A DNA stretch of 64,000 bases from Pseudogemmobacter sp044142105 (GCF_044142105.1 NZ_JBGTYM010000003.1:1-64000), one strand, 5' to 3'; positions 1 through 9,126 are shown, counted from the first letter of the stretch. Program-made: numbers and translations. Notes: generated from the sequence alone by a model not told the origin.

Positions 1-93
1 TCCTCGCAAACACCCTAACCGCCGCATGCCGCGCAAACCACCTCCCAGAACCAGAAGGCCTCACAGCATAAAGGAAGAATGTCCGAGCCCTTC

Positions 94-116
94 GGTCCCT
101 CGCCGCGCGAGGGACC
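94..116. terminator. Perfect hairpin downstream of tmoW
   Basis: A 10-bp perfect stem (GGTCCCTCGC / GCGAGGGACC) encloses a 3-base loop. A second hairpin with an 8-bp stem lies at 153-183, directly after the tmoW stop codon. Neither is followed by a clear T-run on the minus strand, so they may be 3'-end stabilisers or Rho-type ends and not classical intrinsic terminators. I see no gene in bases 1-193. Confidence 0.35.
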
Positions 117-193
117 CTGAGGGTTCGGGGCAGGTTGGCATCTGGAAGGATCGGCCGCCCCCTCGCCTTCGCAGCGGGCGGCCTTTGTCAGGC

Positions 194-2128
194 TTAAGAC
201 CTGCCGCCAGGGCTTTTCAGCAGGTGATCGGCAAGCAAGCCGATGAAAGCAACCGCCAGGCCAAGAACCAGCCCTTTCCCGACATCGGTCGAGGACAGCG
301 CGCGTTGCATTTCCTGGCCGAGATCCTGGGTGCCGATGAACGCCGCGATGATCACCATGAACAGCGCGAACATGACGGACTGGTTCGCGCCGACGCGCAG
401 AACCGGGACCGCCAAGGGCGCTTTCACATGGAGGAGAAGCTGCGCGGGGCTGGCCCCGGACATCTGGGCGGCTTCGACAATCTCGGGCGGCACGCCGCGA
501 AGGCCCTCGATCGTGTAGCGCACGATCGGCACGGAGGCGACGACAATGACCGCGGCCACGACCGCAACGTCGTTCACACCGAAGAGCATGATCACCGGGA
601 TCAGGTAGATGAAGCTGGGAAAGGTCTGCACGGTGTCACAGGCCAGCAGGAAACGGCGGGCGCGGGCCTCGTTCGCGGCCCCGATCAGCCCCAGAGGCAC
701 GCCGATCAGAAAGGCCAGCAGGACGGAAAACACAACGGTATAGACCGTGATCATCGCGCGATCCCACCAGCCGGACAGGGCGATGGGCAGCACGAAGGCG
801 AGGCAGACAAGCGCCGAGCGCCATCCGCCATGCCACCAGCCGATCCCCGCCAGGGCCAGCAGGACGGCCGAGGTCGGCAACCAGAGAAAGGCGCTGCGCA
901 GGGGAATGAGAACCCATCCGATCAGGAAGGCGCGCAGCGCGTCGGCTGCCGGGTCGACAAGATCGATCAGCCAGCCGACGATCGCATCGAGCGGGGCCGC
1001 AAGGCTGAGTGCTTGGTTGCGCTCGACCTGGATGAAATAGGGGGAGAACCACGCCACGACGAAGCCCAGCCCTGTCAGCGCAAGCCAGATCGCCAGAATG
1101 CGATGGCGGGCGTACCATGACGTGCCCTCGACATGTTCCGGCTGTTTCACAGCCCAGGCCTTGGACATTCGGTCCAGCAGGACGGCGAGAAGAACAATGG
1201 TGATGCCGATCTCGATCGACAGGCCGATCTTGAGCGCCTGGAGAAGTTGAAGCAGCTTTTGTCCAAGCCCCGGCATCCCGATGAAACTGGCCAGAACGAC
1301 CATCGCCAGGCTTTGCATGATCACCTGGTTGACGCCGATCAGAAGCTGCGTGCGCGCGGCGGGCAGTCGGACACGGGTCATCAGTTGAAGCCGGCTGGCG
1401 CCACTCATCTTGCCGCTCTCGATGATCTCGGGCGAGACGCTGCGCAGACCGAGCAATGTCAAGCGGATCATCGGCGGCACGGAAAAGATCACCGTCACGA
1501 TGGCCCCTGCCTTGGGGCCAACGCCAATGAAGACGACGACCGGAATCATATAGGCGAAATGTGGCAGCGATTGCGCGATGTTCAGGATCGGATTGAGGAT
1601 CCGCTCGGCCATCCGGTAGCGCCAGGCCAAGATGCCCAGAGCCATTCCCAGCAGCACCGAAAGGGGCGCTGCGACAACGATCACCGACAGCGTTTCCATG
1701 GCCCATTTCCACTGGCCCATGACCGCGATCCAGGTGAAGGTTCCGCCAGCCAGAGCGGCCAGACCCCAGCCGGAGAGAGCGTAGCCGAGGACGGCGGCCG
1801 TTGAGGCAACGACGATCCAGGGGATCGGTCCGATATTGGGCCAGCGCGATTTGCCGTAAAGCAGGTTGCCCGTCACATCGAGGCAGAAGGCGACGGCATC
1901 CGAAAAGGCCCGAGTGATCGTCATCAGCCCCAGTTCGTCTCTGGCGAAGGAAAAGGCCGCGTTGATCCAGTCGGCGAAGGGCAGGATCAAGGTCTCGGGA
2001 AACCGGATCATCGCATCGGGCAGAAATGGCCTGAACGCCACCAGAACCAGAGCCGCAAACAGCAGGACTTGCGAAACCCGCCGGCCATCCAGGGCCGGGC
2101 TTCGGTGAGAGACGATATTCACTGTCAT
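194..2128 (-). CDS. tmoW: TMAO/betaine-type ABC transporter permease (TmoW-like)
   Basis: This is the membrane component of a glycine-betaine/proline-family importer, 644 aa. That is about twice the usual ProW length because the permease unit is duplicated. Two EAA loops are visible, starting EIIESGKMSGAS and EIVEAAQMSGAS, each followed by a hydrophobic stretch ending in a GLGQ- or DLGQ-type motif. It is the last gene of the tmoX-tmoV-tmoW operon, and its ATG overlaps the tmoV stop as ATGA. The fused double permease and the neighbouring TMA/TMAO genes fit the Roseobacter TMAO importer TmoXWV. A choline or betaine substrate cannot be excluded from sequence alone. Confidence 0.85.
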   Translation of the reverse strand: MTVNIVSHRSPALDGRRVSQVLLFAALVLVAFRPFLPDAMIRFPETLILPFADWINAAFSFARDELGLMTITRAFSDAVAFCLDVTGNLLYGKSRWPNIGPIPWIVVASTAAVLGYALSGWGLAALAGGTFTWIAVMGQWKWAMETLSVIVVAAPLSVLLGMALGILAWRYRMAERILNPILNIAQSLPHFAYMIPVVVFIGVGPKAGAIVTVIFSVPPMIRLTLLGLRSVSPEIIESGKMSGASRLQLMTRVRLPAARTQLLIGVNQVIMQSLAMVVLASFIGMPGLGQKLLQLLQALKIGLSIEIGITIVLLAVLLDRMSKAWAVKQPEHVEGTSWYARHRILAIWLALTGLGFVVAWFSPYFIQVERNQALSLAAPLDAIVGWLIDLVDPAADALRAFLIGWVLIPLRSAFLWLPTSAVLLALAGIGWWHGGWRSALVCLAFVLPIALSGWWDRAMITVYTVVFSVLLAFLIGVPLGLIGAANEARARRFLLACDTVQTFPSFIYLIPVIMLFGVNDVAVVAAVIVVASVPIVRYTIEGLRGVPPEIVEAAQMSGASPAQLLLHVKAPLAVPVLRVGANQSVMFALFMVIIAAFIGTQDLGQEMQRALSSTDVGKGLVLGLAVAFIGLLADHLLKSPGGRS

Positions 2129-3153
2129 GTCGACGGCCCCAGCAGAAGATCGAGCGCGGCTCCGCGATCCAGCAACCCGGTGATGCGGCCCTGCTCGGAC
2201 AGCGGGATCAGGCTTCGGTCGTCGGCAAGAATCCGGCGGGCCAGAATATGCAGCGTCTCGGCCGCGGGCAGCGCTTCGCCTTCTACGGCGCGGCCGGCTA
2301 CCGGCGTGGCAAGAACACCTGCCCGGATCACCCGGGTCCGGTCGATCGCCTCGGTGAACTTGGCCACATAGGGCGTGGCGGGCGACAAGACGATACGTTC
2401 GGGCGTGTCGATCTGCTCGACCGCGCCGTCCTTCATGATCGCGATGCGATCGGCCAGCCGCAGGGCTTCGTCGAAATCATGGGTGATGAAGACGATCGTC
2501 TTGGCGAGCATTTCTTTCAGACGCAGGAACTCGTCCTGCATCTCGCGGCGGATCAGCGGATCCAGGGCGCTGAACGGCTCGTCGAGGAACCAGATGTCCG
2601 GCTCGACCGCCAGGCTGCGCGCGATCCCGACGCGCTGTTGCTGCCCGCCCGAAAGCTCCTTTGGGAAATAGCCCTCGCGCCCTTTCAGGCCGACCAGCGC
2701 AAGCATGTCTTTCGCCCGCGCCAGACGCGAGGACCGGTCCTGGCCCCGCATCTCAAGCGGGAAGGCGACATTCTCCAACGCGGTGCGATGCGGCAGCAGG
2801 CCAAAGCTCTGGAACACCATCCCCATCTTTTCGCGGCGCAGGGCCAGCAATTCGCCTTCCGAAAGCGTACCGATGTCTCGCCCCTCGACAACCACTGCGC
2901 CTGCCGTGACGTCGAGCAGCCGCGCGAGGCAACGGATCAGTGTCGACTTGCCTGATCCCGACAGCCCCATGACCACCAGCATTTCGCCGCGTCGCACATC
3001 CAGTGACACATTCCGAACCGCTGCGATGTGGCCGGTCGCGCGCAGCGCTTCGGGTGTTGTCGATGGCGTCAGTTTGGCCGCCAGCTGATCGGACTGGGGG
3101 CCGAAAACCTTCCAGACATTGCGGCACGAAATCACGGGGTCATGTGTGGTCAC
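2125..3153 (-). CDS. tmoV: TMAO/betaine-type ABC transporter ATPase (TmoV-like)
   Basis: This is the cytoplasmic ATPase of the importer, about 342 aa. It shows Walker A (GLSGSGKST), the signature LSGGQQQR, Walker B ending FLDEP, and the switch region FITHDFDEAL, all typical of ProV/OpuAA. The C-terminal part after about residue 240 is where ProV carries CBS domains. I chose the GTG at 3153 (VTTHDPVISCRN), because the family alignment begins there and the upstream residues are low-complexity read-through from the spacer. It lies 84 bp after tmoX across a stable hairpin and overlaps tmoW by 4 bp. Confidence 0.85.
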   Translation of the reverse strand: MTTHDPVISCRNVWKVFGPQSDQLAAKLTPSTTPEALRATGHIAAVRNVSLDVRRGEMLVVMGLSGSGKSTLIRCLARLLDVTAGAVVVEGRDIGTLSEGELLALRREKMGMVFQSFGLLPHRTALENVAFPLEMRGQDRSSRLARAKDMLALVGLKGREGYFPKELSGGQQQRVGIARSLAVEPDIWFLDEPFSALDPLIRREMQDEFLRLKEMLAKTIVFITHDFDEALRLADRIAIMKDGAVEQIDTPERIVLSPATPYVAKFTEAIDRTRVIRAGVLATPVAGRAVEGEALPAAETLHILARRILADDRSLIPLSEQGRITGLLDRGAALDLLLGPST

Positions 3154-3177
3154 GAACGGGCTCCGATGGCTGGGGCA

Positions 3178-3197
3178 GCCCGGGCGCAGGCCCGGGC
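3178..3197 (-). other. Hairpin between tmoX and tmoV
   Basis: Two copies of GCCCGGGC flank a GCAG loop. In an importer operon, such a structure just after the binding-protein gene usually protects its mRNA or trims read-through, raising binding protein over membrane components. That role is inferred here. Confidence 0.45.
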
Positions 3198-3237
3198 GGC
3201 AAAGGGCGTGGCCTCCGCTCGCGCGGGGCATCAGGGC

Positions 3238-4179
3238 TCATTCGGTCCAGGGCTTCCAGACAGCTTCGTTTTGCGAAAGCCACTCTGTCGCGGCATCCTC
3301 GGGCTCCATCCCGTCGACATCGACAAGTTTGGCCATCTCGGCGATCTGGGCATTGGTGAAGGACACTTTCTGCAAGACGGCATAGGCGGCCGGCCATTTG
3401 TCCTTCATCCCGTCCCAGGCAGCGATCTTCAGATAGCCATCGGCCGGGTTGCCGCAGTCAAAGGTCTTGTCCGGGATCGGCCCCTTGGCTGGATCGGTGT
3501 CGCACCCTTCTTCCCAGGCCGGAAACTCGACGAACTCGCCCGGCCAGACGGCTTCGGCGAAATTCGGCGTCCAGTTGAACAGAACGATCGGTGTCTTCGA
3601 TTTCTCGGCCGCGGCGATCTCGGCCCAAAGCGCGGCGGCGGATCCTGCATTCACCACCACGAAGTTCATGCCCAGGGCATCGACCTTTTCCTGATCATGC
3701 TTGAGCCAGTCGACGGGACCACCCAGGAAACGGCCCTTGTCCCCGGTTTCCGGAGTGGCGAAGAGGGCAGCGCAGTCGTTCAGCGCCTTCCAGTCCGGCA
3801 GCCCGGGGCAGGCCTCTTTCGTCCAGGCCGGATACCACCAGTCTTCCCGAGTGATCGCGCTATGCGTGGCAACATCCTCAATTCCACCCTTGTCGAGCGC
3901 GGCCCGGAACGACTTGCCGAAGGCGCCTTCCCAGACTTCGACTTCCAGCGTCGCGTCGCCCAGCCGGATCGCCTCATACACGGCCTGACTGTCGGTCGAG
4001 ACATATTCGACGGCATTGCCCATGCCTTGGAACATCTGCCCGACCACGTTGGACATGACGATCTGGCTGGACCAGTTGTGAATCGGGATGATGATCGGAT
4101 CGGATGAATCCTCGGCCAGCGCGGGCGAGGTCAGCGCGATGGCCGCTGTAGCAAGCAGCAGTCTGGTCATTCTGTGCAT
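3238..4179 (-). CDS. tmoX: Periplasmic TMAO/betaine-binding protein (TmoX-like)
   Basis: This is the solute-binding protein of the importer, 313 aa. It has a clear signal peptide (MHRMTRLLLATAAIALTSPA, cleavage near LAED). The mature chain is OpuAC/ProX-like and rich in Trp (HNWSS, REDWWYPAW, LFNWTPN), as expected for an aromatic cage around a quaternary or N-oxide methyl group. It is the first gene of the operon and is divergent from torR across 186 bp. TMAO is the best substrate guess from the neighbours (tmm, tdm and a TorT homologue). Affinity for betaine or choline cannot be excluded. Confidence 0.85.
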   Translation of the reverse strand: MHRMTRLLLATAAIALTSPALAEDSSDPIIIPIHNWSSQIVMSNVVGQMFQGMGNAVEYVSTDSQAVYEAIRLGDATLEVEVWEGAFGKSFRAALDKGGIEDVATHSAITREDWWYPAWTKEACPGLPDWKALNDCAALFATPETGDKGRFLGGPVDWLKHDQEKVDALGMNFVVVNAGSAAALWAEIAAAEKSKTPIVLFNWTPNFAEAVWPGEFVEFPAWEEGCDTDPAKGPIPDKTFDCGNPADGYLKIAAWDGMKDKWPAAYAVLQKVSFTNAQIAEMAKLVDVDGMEPEDAATEWLSQNEAVWKPWTE

Positions 4180-4230
4180 GTGTTTCGATCCCTGTTGTGG
4201 TCGCGCGCGACGCGGCGGCGAGATTTTCCC

Positions 4231-4256
4231 GGAAAGTCGATTGCTTTCCTGACAGG
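4231..4256. promoter_or_regulatory. Candidate operator between tmoX and torR
   Basis: The 186-bp divergent spacer holds an inverted repeat GGAAAG-N7-CTTTCC (4231-4249), directly followed by CCTGACAGG (4248-4256). AT-rich sequence near 4320-4335 could be the torR -10 region. A response-regulator site is plausible, but no known consensus was matched. Confidence 0.3.
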
Positions 4257-4365
4257 AAGGTTATGGACGGGATGTGAATGAGTCAGACCCTTGGCGTAAA
4301 CGAACTGGAAAAAGTTGTTACAGAATATTAATAGAATGGGATCGCACTGGGGATCTGCGCACCAG

Positions 4366-5067
4366 ATGACTTTTGCCGCCCATATCGTCGTGATCGAGGA
4401 CGACCCCGTCACACGCGCCGCGCTGAGCGGCTATCTGGAAGGGTTTGGTTATCGCATCACCGCCTGCGCCGGGGCCGAAGCCGCGGAGAGAGTGCTGGGC
4501 CAGGAAAATCCCGACCTGCTGATCGTGGATATCAATCTTTCCGGCAAGGATGGGCTTGAGATCACGCGCGAACAGCGCGCGCGATCCGAAATCGGGATTA
4601 TCCTTCTTTCCGGGCGCACCGACGACGTCGACCGCATCGTCGGGCTGGAACTGGGCGCGGACGACTATGTATGCAAGCCATTCAACCGGCGCGAGCTGCT
4701 GGCAAGGGTCAAGAACCTCCTCCGCCGCACTGCGGCAATGCGGCAGTTTTCCCGCCGGGTGGTTCATTTTGCGGGCTTCACCTTTGATACGGCAGCCCGG
4801 CATGTCACGCGAGATGACGGCGTCGGAGTGCAGCTCACCCGCGCGGAATACGAACTGCTGCGCACCTTCGTCCTGAACCCTGGCATCGTCCTGTCGCGGG
4901 ACAGGCTTCAGGCCGGCATCACAAACCGCCATGGTTTCTCGGGGTCGCGGACGGTGGATGTGATGATCAAGCGGCTGCGCGCGAAATTTGGCGACGATCC
5001 GAAATTGCCGCGCATCTTCGGCACCTCGCACGGCGAGGGATATGTCTTTACTGCGCCGCTGTCCTGA
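4366..5067 (+). CDS. torR: OmpR-family response regulator, TorR-like
   Basis: This is the output regulator of a TMAO-sensing relay, 233 aa from the ATG at 4366. An earlier in-frame ATG at 4315 would add 17 residues with no family match. The receiver domain is about residues 5-120, with acidic pair EDD, phospho-Asp in LLIVDINLSGKDG, and the segment GRTDDVDRIVGLELGADDYV that is nearly the E. coli TorR sequence. A C-terminal winged helix follows (TRAEYELL, SRTVDVMIKRLR, HGEGYVF). Its 3' end overlaps convergent torS by 20 bp. It faces away from tmoX, so it probably acts on tmo, tmm or both. Confidence 0.85.
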   Translation: MTFAAHIVVIEDDPVTRAALSGYLEGFGYRITACAGAEAAERVLGQENPDLLIVDINLSGKDGLEITREQRARSEIGIILLSGRTDDVDRIVGLELGADDYVCKPFNRRELLARVKNLLRRTAAMRQFSRRVVHFAGFTFDTAARHVTRDDGVGVQLTRAEYELLRTFVLNPGIVLSRDRLQAGITNRHGFSGSRTVDVMIKRLRAKFGDDPKLPRIFGTSHGEGYVFTAPLS

Positions 5068-7912
5068 GCCCCGCTTCCTCATCCAGGATACGCAACGAGC
5101 GTAGGAGTTCACGTTCCGCTGCTGCGGCTGCCGCCCTGAGCGACGCGACGACGCCGGGTCCCGGCGCCGTCTTGTGCGGAGAAAGACTGGCAAGGACAGC
5201 CGATAGTTCGGGCAGATCGAAATTGCCCACGGCGCCTTTGAGGTGGTGCGCGCGCCGGTCGACCTCATCGCTGGCGCCCGCGGCGATGGCCTGGGCCAGC
5301 GCCTCCACATCTGGCGCAAGACGATCCAGCATGAGCCGGATCAAGTTCCGCGTCGTTTCCGGGCCAAGGTCTTTCAACGTCTCCCGCACCGATGCCGCAA
5401 CGCGCGTTCCGCATAGGGCCTCCAGAGCGGCGGCAAGGTCTTCTGGCGTGATCGGCTTGGACACGACGTCATCCATGCCGGCCATTCGGCAGGCCGCGAT
5501 ATCGCGTGGCTGGACATGGGCAGATATCCCGATGACAGGAAGCCGTTCCAGCCCGGGGAAAGCCCGAAGCCTGTGGGTCGTTTCGATGCCGGATATGCCA
5601 GGCAGGTTGACATCCATCAGGACCGCGTCGAAGCGGGTGGACCCCAGCAGATCCAGCGCGGCCTCGCCCGTCGCCGCGATCACAGTGCGATGACCCAGCG
5701 CCGACAGGTATCCGATGGCCACGTCCTGGTTCACCGGATGGTCTTCCACCACAAGAACATTCAAAGAGGGCATGTCGACAGCAGGGGCTGGCTTGGGCAA
5801 CAGGAGAGCGGCCCCCAGCGCGACAGGCAGGGTCAGAATGAAATGGGCCCCCTGCCCCCGCTGGCTTTCCACGGTCAAAGTTCCCCCCATCAACCCCGCC
5901 AGGCGGCGAGAGATCGTCAAACCCAGACCGGTCCCGCCATGCGTCCGCGCGGTCTGCGAATCCTCTTGCTGAAAAGCGTCGAATATCCGCTCAAGAGCGT
6001 CTGGCTCGATCCCCCGCCCGGTATCGCTGACGGTAAAGCGCAAAAGCGGTACGCCCTCCGACTGGTCATGCCGCGCGACCAGAATGCGCACCTCGCCGCT
6101 TTCTGTGAACTTCACCGCATTCGAGACCAGGTTGAACAAGATCTGCCGCAGCTTGCCCAGATCCGCCTCCAGCGGGGGCAGTGGCGGCCTTGGCAGTTCG
6201 GCCTCCAGTCGCAGGCCTTTTTCTTCGGCGATCGGCGTCATCAGCGCGATGATATCGGCCATCGCTTCGCGCAGGTCGAAAACCGTGGTCTCGACCGAGG
6301 TCTGGCCCTGCTCAAGTTTGGAATGGTCGAGAATGCTGTTAAGCAGGCTCATCAAGCCCTTTCCCGACGCAAGGGCAGCATCGAGCCGCGCGATCTGCTC
6401 TTTCCGCAACCCCTTGCGCGGCAGGTTGCGCAGCATTCCCAGAAAACCGTTCATCGGCGTGCGGATTTCGTGGCTCATCATCGCCAGAAATTCCGACTTG
6501 GCCCGATCGGCCGTTTCTGCACGGTTGCGCGCGGCATCATGGGCGGCCACTTCACCGCGCAGCGCCTCGGTCCGCTCGTCGACCAGTGCTTGCAAATCGC
6601 TGCGATGACGACGCAGCTCCTCCACGTTCCGCTCGCGCTCGGCAGCCAGTTGGAGCTTTGCGATAGCCTGCTGGCGAAAGACCTCGACCGCGCCTTCCAT
6701 CTCGGCGATTTCGTCCGTGCCAGATGCAAGGATCGGCTTGCCCAGATCGCCTTTGGCAAGGCCCGTCATCCGCGCGGACAGGCTGTCCAGCCTGCGAATA
6801 AGGTTGCCGCGGACATAGAACAGCAAAACCGCCAGAGACATGGCCAGCGCGATAAGGGCCGAAAACGCGTAAAGCCTTTGAGTGGCGCGGATGGCCTGCG
6901 CCGAGGACTGTCCGGCCGCGACGGCCTTGGCCTCGATCTGGTCTGCCAGAGCCGACGCCGCCGCCTCAAGATCAAGCGCCGAGACTCTCAATTTGGTTTC
7001 GGCCAAAGCGATGCGATCCGAGACCGCCAGCTCCTGTGCAGCGGTTTCGAACAGGCCGCCCGTTTCCGGGGGCAAAGCCTGGGCGGCACCGACCACCCGC
7101 AGAATCACGCGGACCCGTTCGGCCTGCCGGGGATCCTGGACCACGTTCAGGCGGCGCGTGATAATACGTCCACGCTTTTCCAGCTCATCGTGGAGGGTTT
7201 GCAGGTCGGCCTGGGACTGCACTCCGGCGACCCGGTTCAACAGCAGCCCGATCTCGGAAGCATGTGAGCGAAGCTCGAACATCAAGCCCATCTGGAAAAG
7301 ATCAACCTCGATCAGCTTGTCGAGCGTGTCCAGGCGCGACGGCGCCGCTGTGTCACCGGTAAGCTCCATATCATATAGGCTAGAGATCACCGCCGAGGCC
7401 CCCATTTCGGCATTGGCAACCAGGGTGTCGGCGATTTCAGTCAGTTCCGCCGCCGCTGCTGCGCCAGCTGCCAATTGCGCATCGCGTCGGGTCTTCAGGC
7501 TGATCCGCTGGCGGACCAGCAGGTCGATTGCAGTCAGCGTTTGCCGCAGCTTCGTCTCGGCCGCCAGCGCATCGTCCAGCGCGGCACCGGGTTGTTCCGC
7601 CTGCAACAGCAGACGGTCTCGCAGCGCATTGGCTTGGGCGAAAAGAAAATCGGCCCGTTCCGCCCGGCGCGCCTCGTCGGTTACTGCGGCCAGTTCCGGC
7701 GCCACCGCAACGACACGGCTGGTCTCCTCGGCGACGCCCCGCACTTCGGAAATCGCCGGGATCGCTTCGGTCACCACGCGCGACTGGTTCGCAGCGACTT
7801 CTTGCAGCTCAAACCAGCCCAGCAACCCCATAGCCGCAGGAAAGCCCGCGATCAGTGCGATCGCGAAGAGCAACCTGCCGCCAAGGCTCGACTTGAAGCC
7901 GAATTTCCGCAA
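5048..7912 (-). CDS. torS: Hybrid sensor histidine kinase, TorS-like
   Basis: This is an inner-membrane hybrid kinase of about 954 aa with the TorS plan: TM1 about 12-32, a long helical periplasmic domain to about 347, TM2 about 348-367, HAMP about 367-422, HisKA with H481 (SHEIRTPMNG), HATPase (DTGRGI, GTGLGLTI), REC (AVLMDVNLPG) and HPt with H889 (AHHLKGAVGNF). No Met precedes TM1. I chose the TTG at 7912 because TGGAGG stands 6 bases before it and translation then opens at LRKFGFKSSLGGRLLF. A GTG at 7966 is the alternative. It diverges from torT with a 66-bp spacer. Confidence 0.88.
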   Translation of the reverse strand: MRKFGFKSSLGGRLLFAIALIAGFPAAMGLLGWFELQEVAANQSRVVTEAIPAISEVRGVAEETSRVVAVAPELAAVTDEARRAERADFLFAQANALRDRLLLQAEQPGAALDDALAAETKLRQTLTAIDLLVRQRISLKTRRDAQLAAGAAAAAELTEIADTLVANAEMGASAVISSLYDMELTGDTAAPSRLDTLDKLIEVDLFQMGLMFELRSHASEIGLLLNRVAGVQSQADLQTLHDELEKRGRIITRRLNVVQDPRQAERVRVILRVVGAAQALPPETGGLFETAAQELAVSDRIALAETKLRVSALDLEAAASALADQIEAKAVAAGQSSAQAIRATQRLYAFSALIALAMSLAVLLFYVRGNLIRRLDSLSARMTGLAKGDLGKPILASGTDEIAEMEGAVEVFRQQAIAKLQLAAERERNVEELRRHRSDLQALVDERTEALRGEVAAHDAARNRAETADRAKSEFLAMMSHEIRTPMNGFLGMLRNLPRKGLRKEQIARLDAALASGKGLMSLLNSILDHSKLEQGQTSVETTVFDLREAMADIIALMTPIAEEKGLRLEAELPRPPLPPLEADLGKLRQILFNLVSNAVKFTESGEVRILVARHDQSEGVPLLRFTVSDTGRGIEPDALERIFDAFQQEDSQTARTHGGTGLGLTISRRLAGLMGGTLTVESQRGQGAHFILTLPVALGAALLLPKPAPAVDMPSLNVLVVEDHPVNQDVAIGYLSALGHRTVIAATGEAALDLLGSTRFDAVLMDVNLPGISGIETTHRLRAFPGLERLPVIGISAHVQPRDIAACRMAGMDDVVSKPITPEDLAAALEALCGTRVAASVRETLKDLGPETTRNLIRLMLDRLAPDVEALAQAIAAGASDEVDRRAHHLKGAVGNFDLPELSAVLASLSPHKTAPGPGVVASLRAAAAAAERELLRSLRILDEEAGLRTAAQ

Positions 7913-7978
7913 GCTTGGCCTCCAGAAGTCACATACGGCAGATCCGGCTCGCTCCGAATCCGCCACGCAGGTGAAATG

Positions 7979-9058
7979 ATGCGCGAATACCTGACCGCCG
8001 CAATGCTCTTGGTTCTTGTTGCGGGCCAGGCCAGAGCCGAGTCTTGGCAGCTCGAAGCCCGCAGCATCCCTTTCGATGACAGCAGTCCGGCGACGCCGAT
8101 CACGTATAGGGCACTGGATCGCGCGAGCCAGCCCTGGCGGTTCTGCATTCTCTACCCGCATATGAAGGATGCCTATTGGCTGTCGGTCAATTACGGAATG
8201 GTGGAAGAAGCCCGCCGCCTGGGTGTGGGTTTCGACGTGTTCGAGGCTGGCGGTTATCCCAACCTCGCGCGCCAGCTCGATCAGCTCCGGGGCTGCGCAA
8301 GCGATGAATTCGACGCGGTGATCCTGGGCACGGTCTCATATGCCGGGCTAACGGCTGAGGTCGAAAAGATCGCCCGATTGAAACCTGTGATTGCTGCTGT
8401 GAACGATATCGACCAACGCGGCATAACGGCAAAGGCCAGCGTGCCCTGGGCGGAAATGGGGGCGGCGGCAGGTCGCTTCCTGGCGGAACGCCATCCGAAA
8501 GGAAGCCCTACGGTGCACGTCGCCTGGTTTCCGGGGCCGGACGGCGCGGGGTGGGTCGATTTCATCCAGGCCGGGTTTCACGCGGCCCTGTCGCAAAGCT
8601 CGGCCGAAATCGTGATGACCCGCTTCGGCGATACCGGAACCGAAGAGCAGGTACTGCTGGTTGAAGAGACCCTGGAGGCGATGCCCGATATTGACTACCT
8701 GGTCGGCAGCGGTCCGATGGCCGAAGCTGCCGTGCCGATCCTGCGTGCTCGAGATCTGGTCGGCGATGTGTCGATCGTCTCGACCTATCTCAGCCATGCG
8801 GTCTATCGCGGTGTCCTGCGCGGACGCATCCTGGCGGCACCGACGGATTCGCCCGTGCTTCAGGGTCGACTTGCACTGGAAATGGCGGTGCGCGCGGTCG
8901 AGGGCAAGCTTGCGGTCCGGGATGCCGGCCCGGCAATTTCCGTCGTGACCCCAGCCACGTCCCGCAACTTCGTGATCGGCAACTCGTTGGCCCCAGCCAG
9001 CTTCGTGGCTGTCTTCAGTCTTGCGGCAGAGCGCGGCGATGCAACGGATCAACCCTGA
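7979..9058 (+). CDS. torT: Periplasmic TMAO-sensing protein, TorT-like
   Basis: This is a periplasmic ligand sensor that in E. coli binds TMAO and signals through the TorS periplasmic domain, 359 aa. It has a signal peptide (MREYLTAAMLLVLVAGQARA), then a type I periplasmic-binding fold. CILYPHMKDAYWLSVNYGM and FEAGGYPNLA match E. coli TorT closely, as do VPWAEMG, FPGPDGAGW and VSTYLSHAVYRG. I chose the second of two adjacent ATGs (7976/7979), because AGGTG sits 5 bases before it. It is transcribed away from torS. A sugar-binding role is unlikely given the TorT-specific matches. Confidence 0.88.
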   Translation: MREYLTAAMLLVLVAGQARAESWQLEARSIPFDDSSPATPITYRALDRASQPWRFCILYPHMKDAYWLSVNYGMVEEARRLGVGFDVFEAGGYPNLARQLDQLRGCASDEFDAVILGTVSYAGLTAEVEKIARLKPVIAAVNDIDQRGITAKASVPWAEMGAAAGRFLAERHPKGSPTVHVAWFPGPDGAGWVDFIQAGFHAALSQSSAEIVMTRFGDTGTEEQVLLVEETLEAMPDIDYLVGSGPMAEAAVPILRARDLVGDVSIVSTYLSHAVYRGVLRGRILAAPTDSPVLQGRLALEMAVRAVEGKLAVRDAGPAISVVTPATSRNFVIGNSLAPASFVAVFSLAAERGDATDQP

Positions 9059-9087
9059 CCGGCACGGCGCTGTTCGGGCGTTCGGAA

Positions 9088-9117
9088 GGTCTGGCCGGGT
9101 GCGCCACCGGCCAGACC
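9088..9117. terminator. Bidirectional hairpin between torT and dmmC
   Basis: An 11-bp perfect stem (GGTCTGGCCGG / CCGGCCAGACC) with an 8-base loop lies between the convergent ends of torT and dmmC. T-runs are weak on both sides, but its position and strength suit a shared terminator. Confidence 0.6.
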
Positions 9118-9126
9118 GAGCGCGTA

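Noticed and set aside
2125..3231. Longer start for tmoV at 3231
   Set aside because: The 26 extra residues are composition-biased spacer read-through that includes the hairpin at 3178-3197; the GTG at 3153 begins the family alignment.
3238..4179. Calling the importer a plain choline/glycine-betaine system
   Set aside because: It remains possible, but its position with tmm, tdm, dmm and TorT-like genes favours TMAO.
5516..7267. 583-residue open frame opposite torS
   Set aside because: It has antisense composition and no motifs, and the opposite strand carries a complete hybrid kinase.
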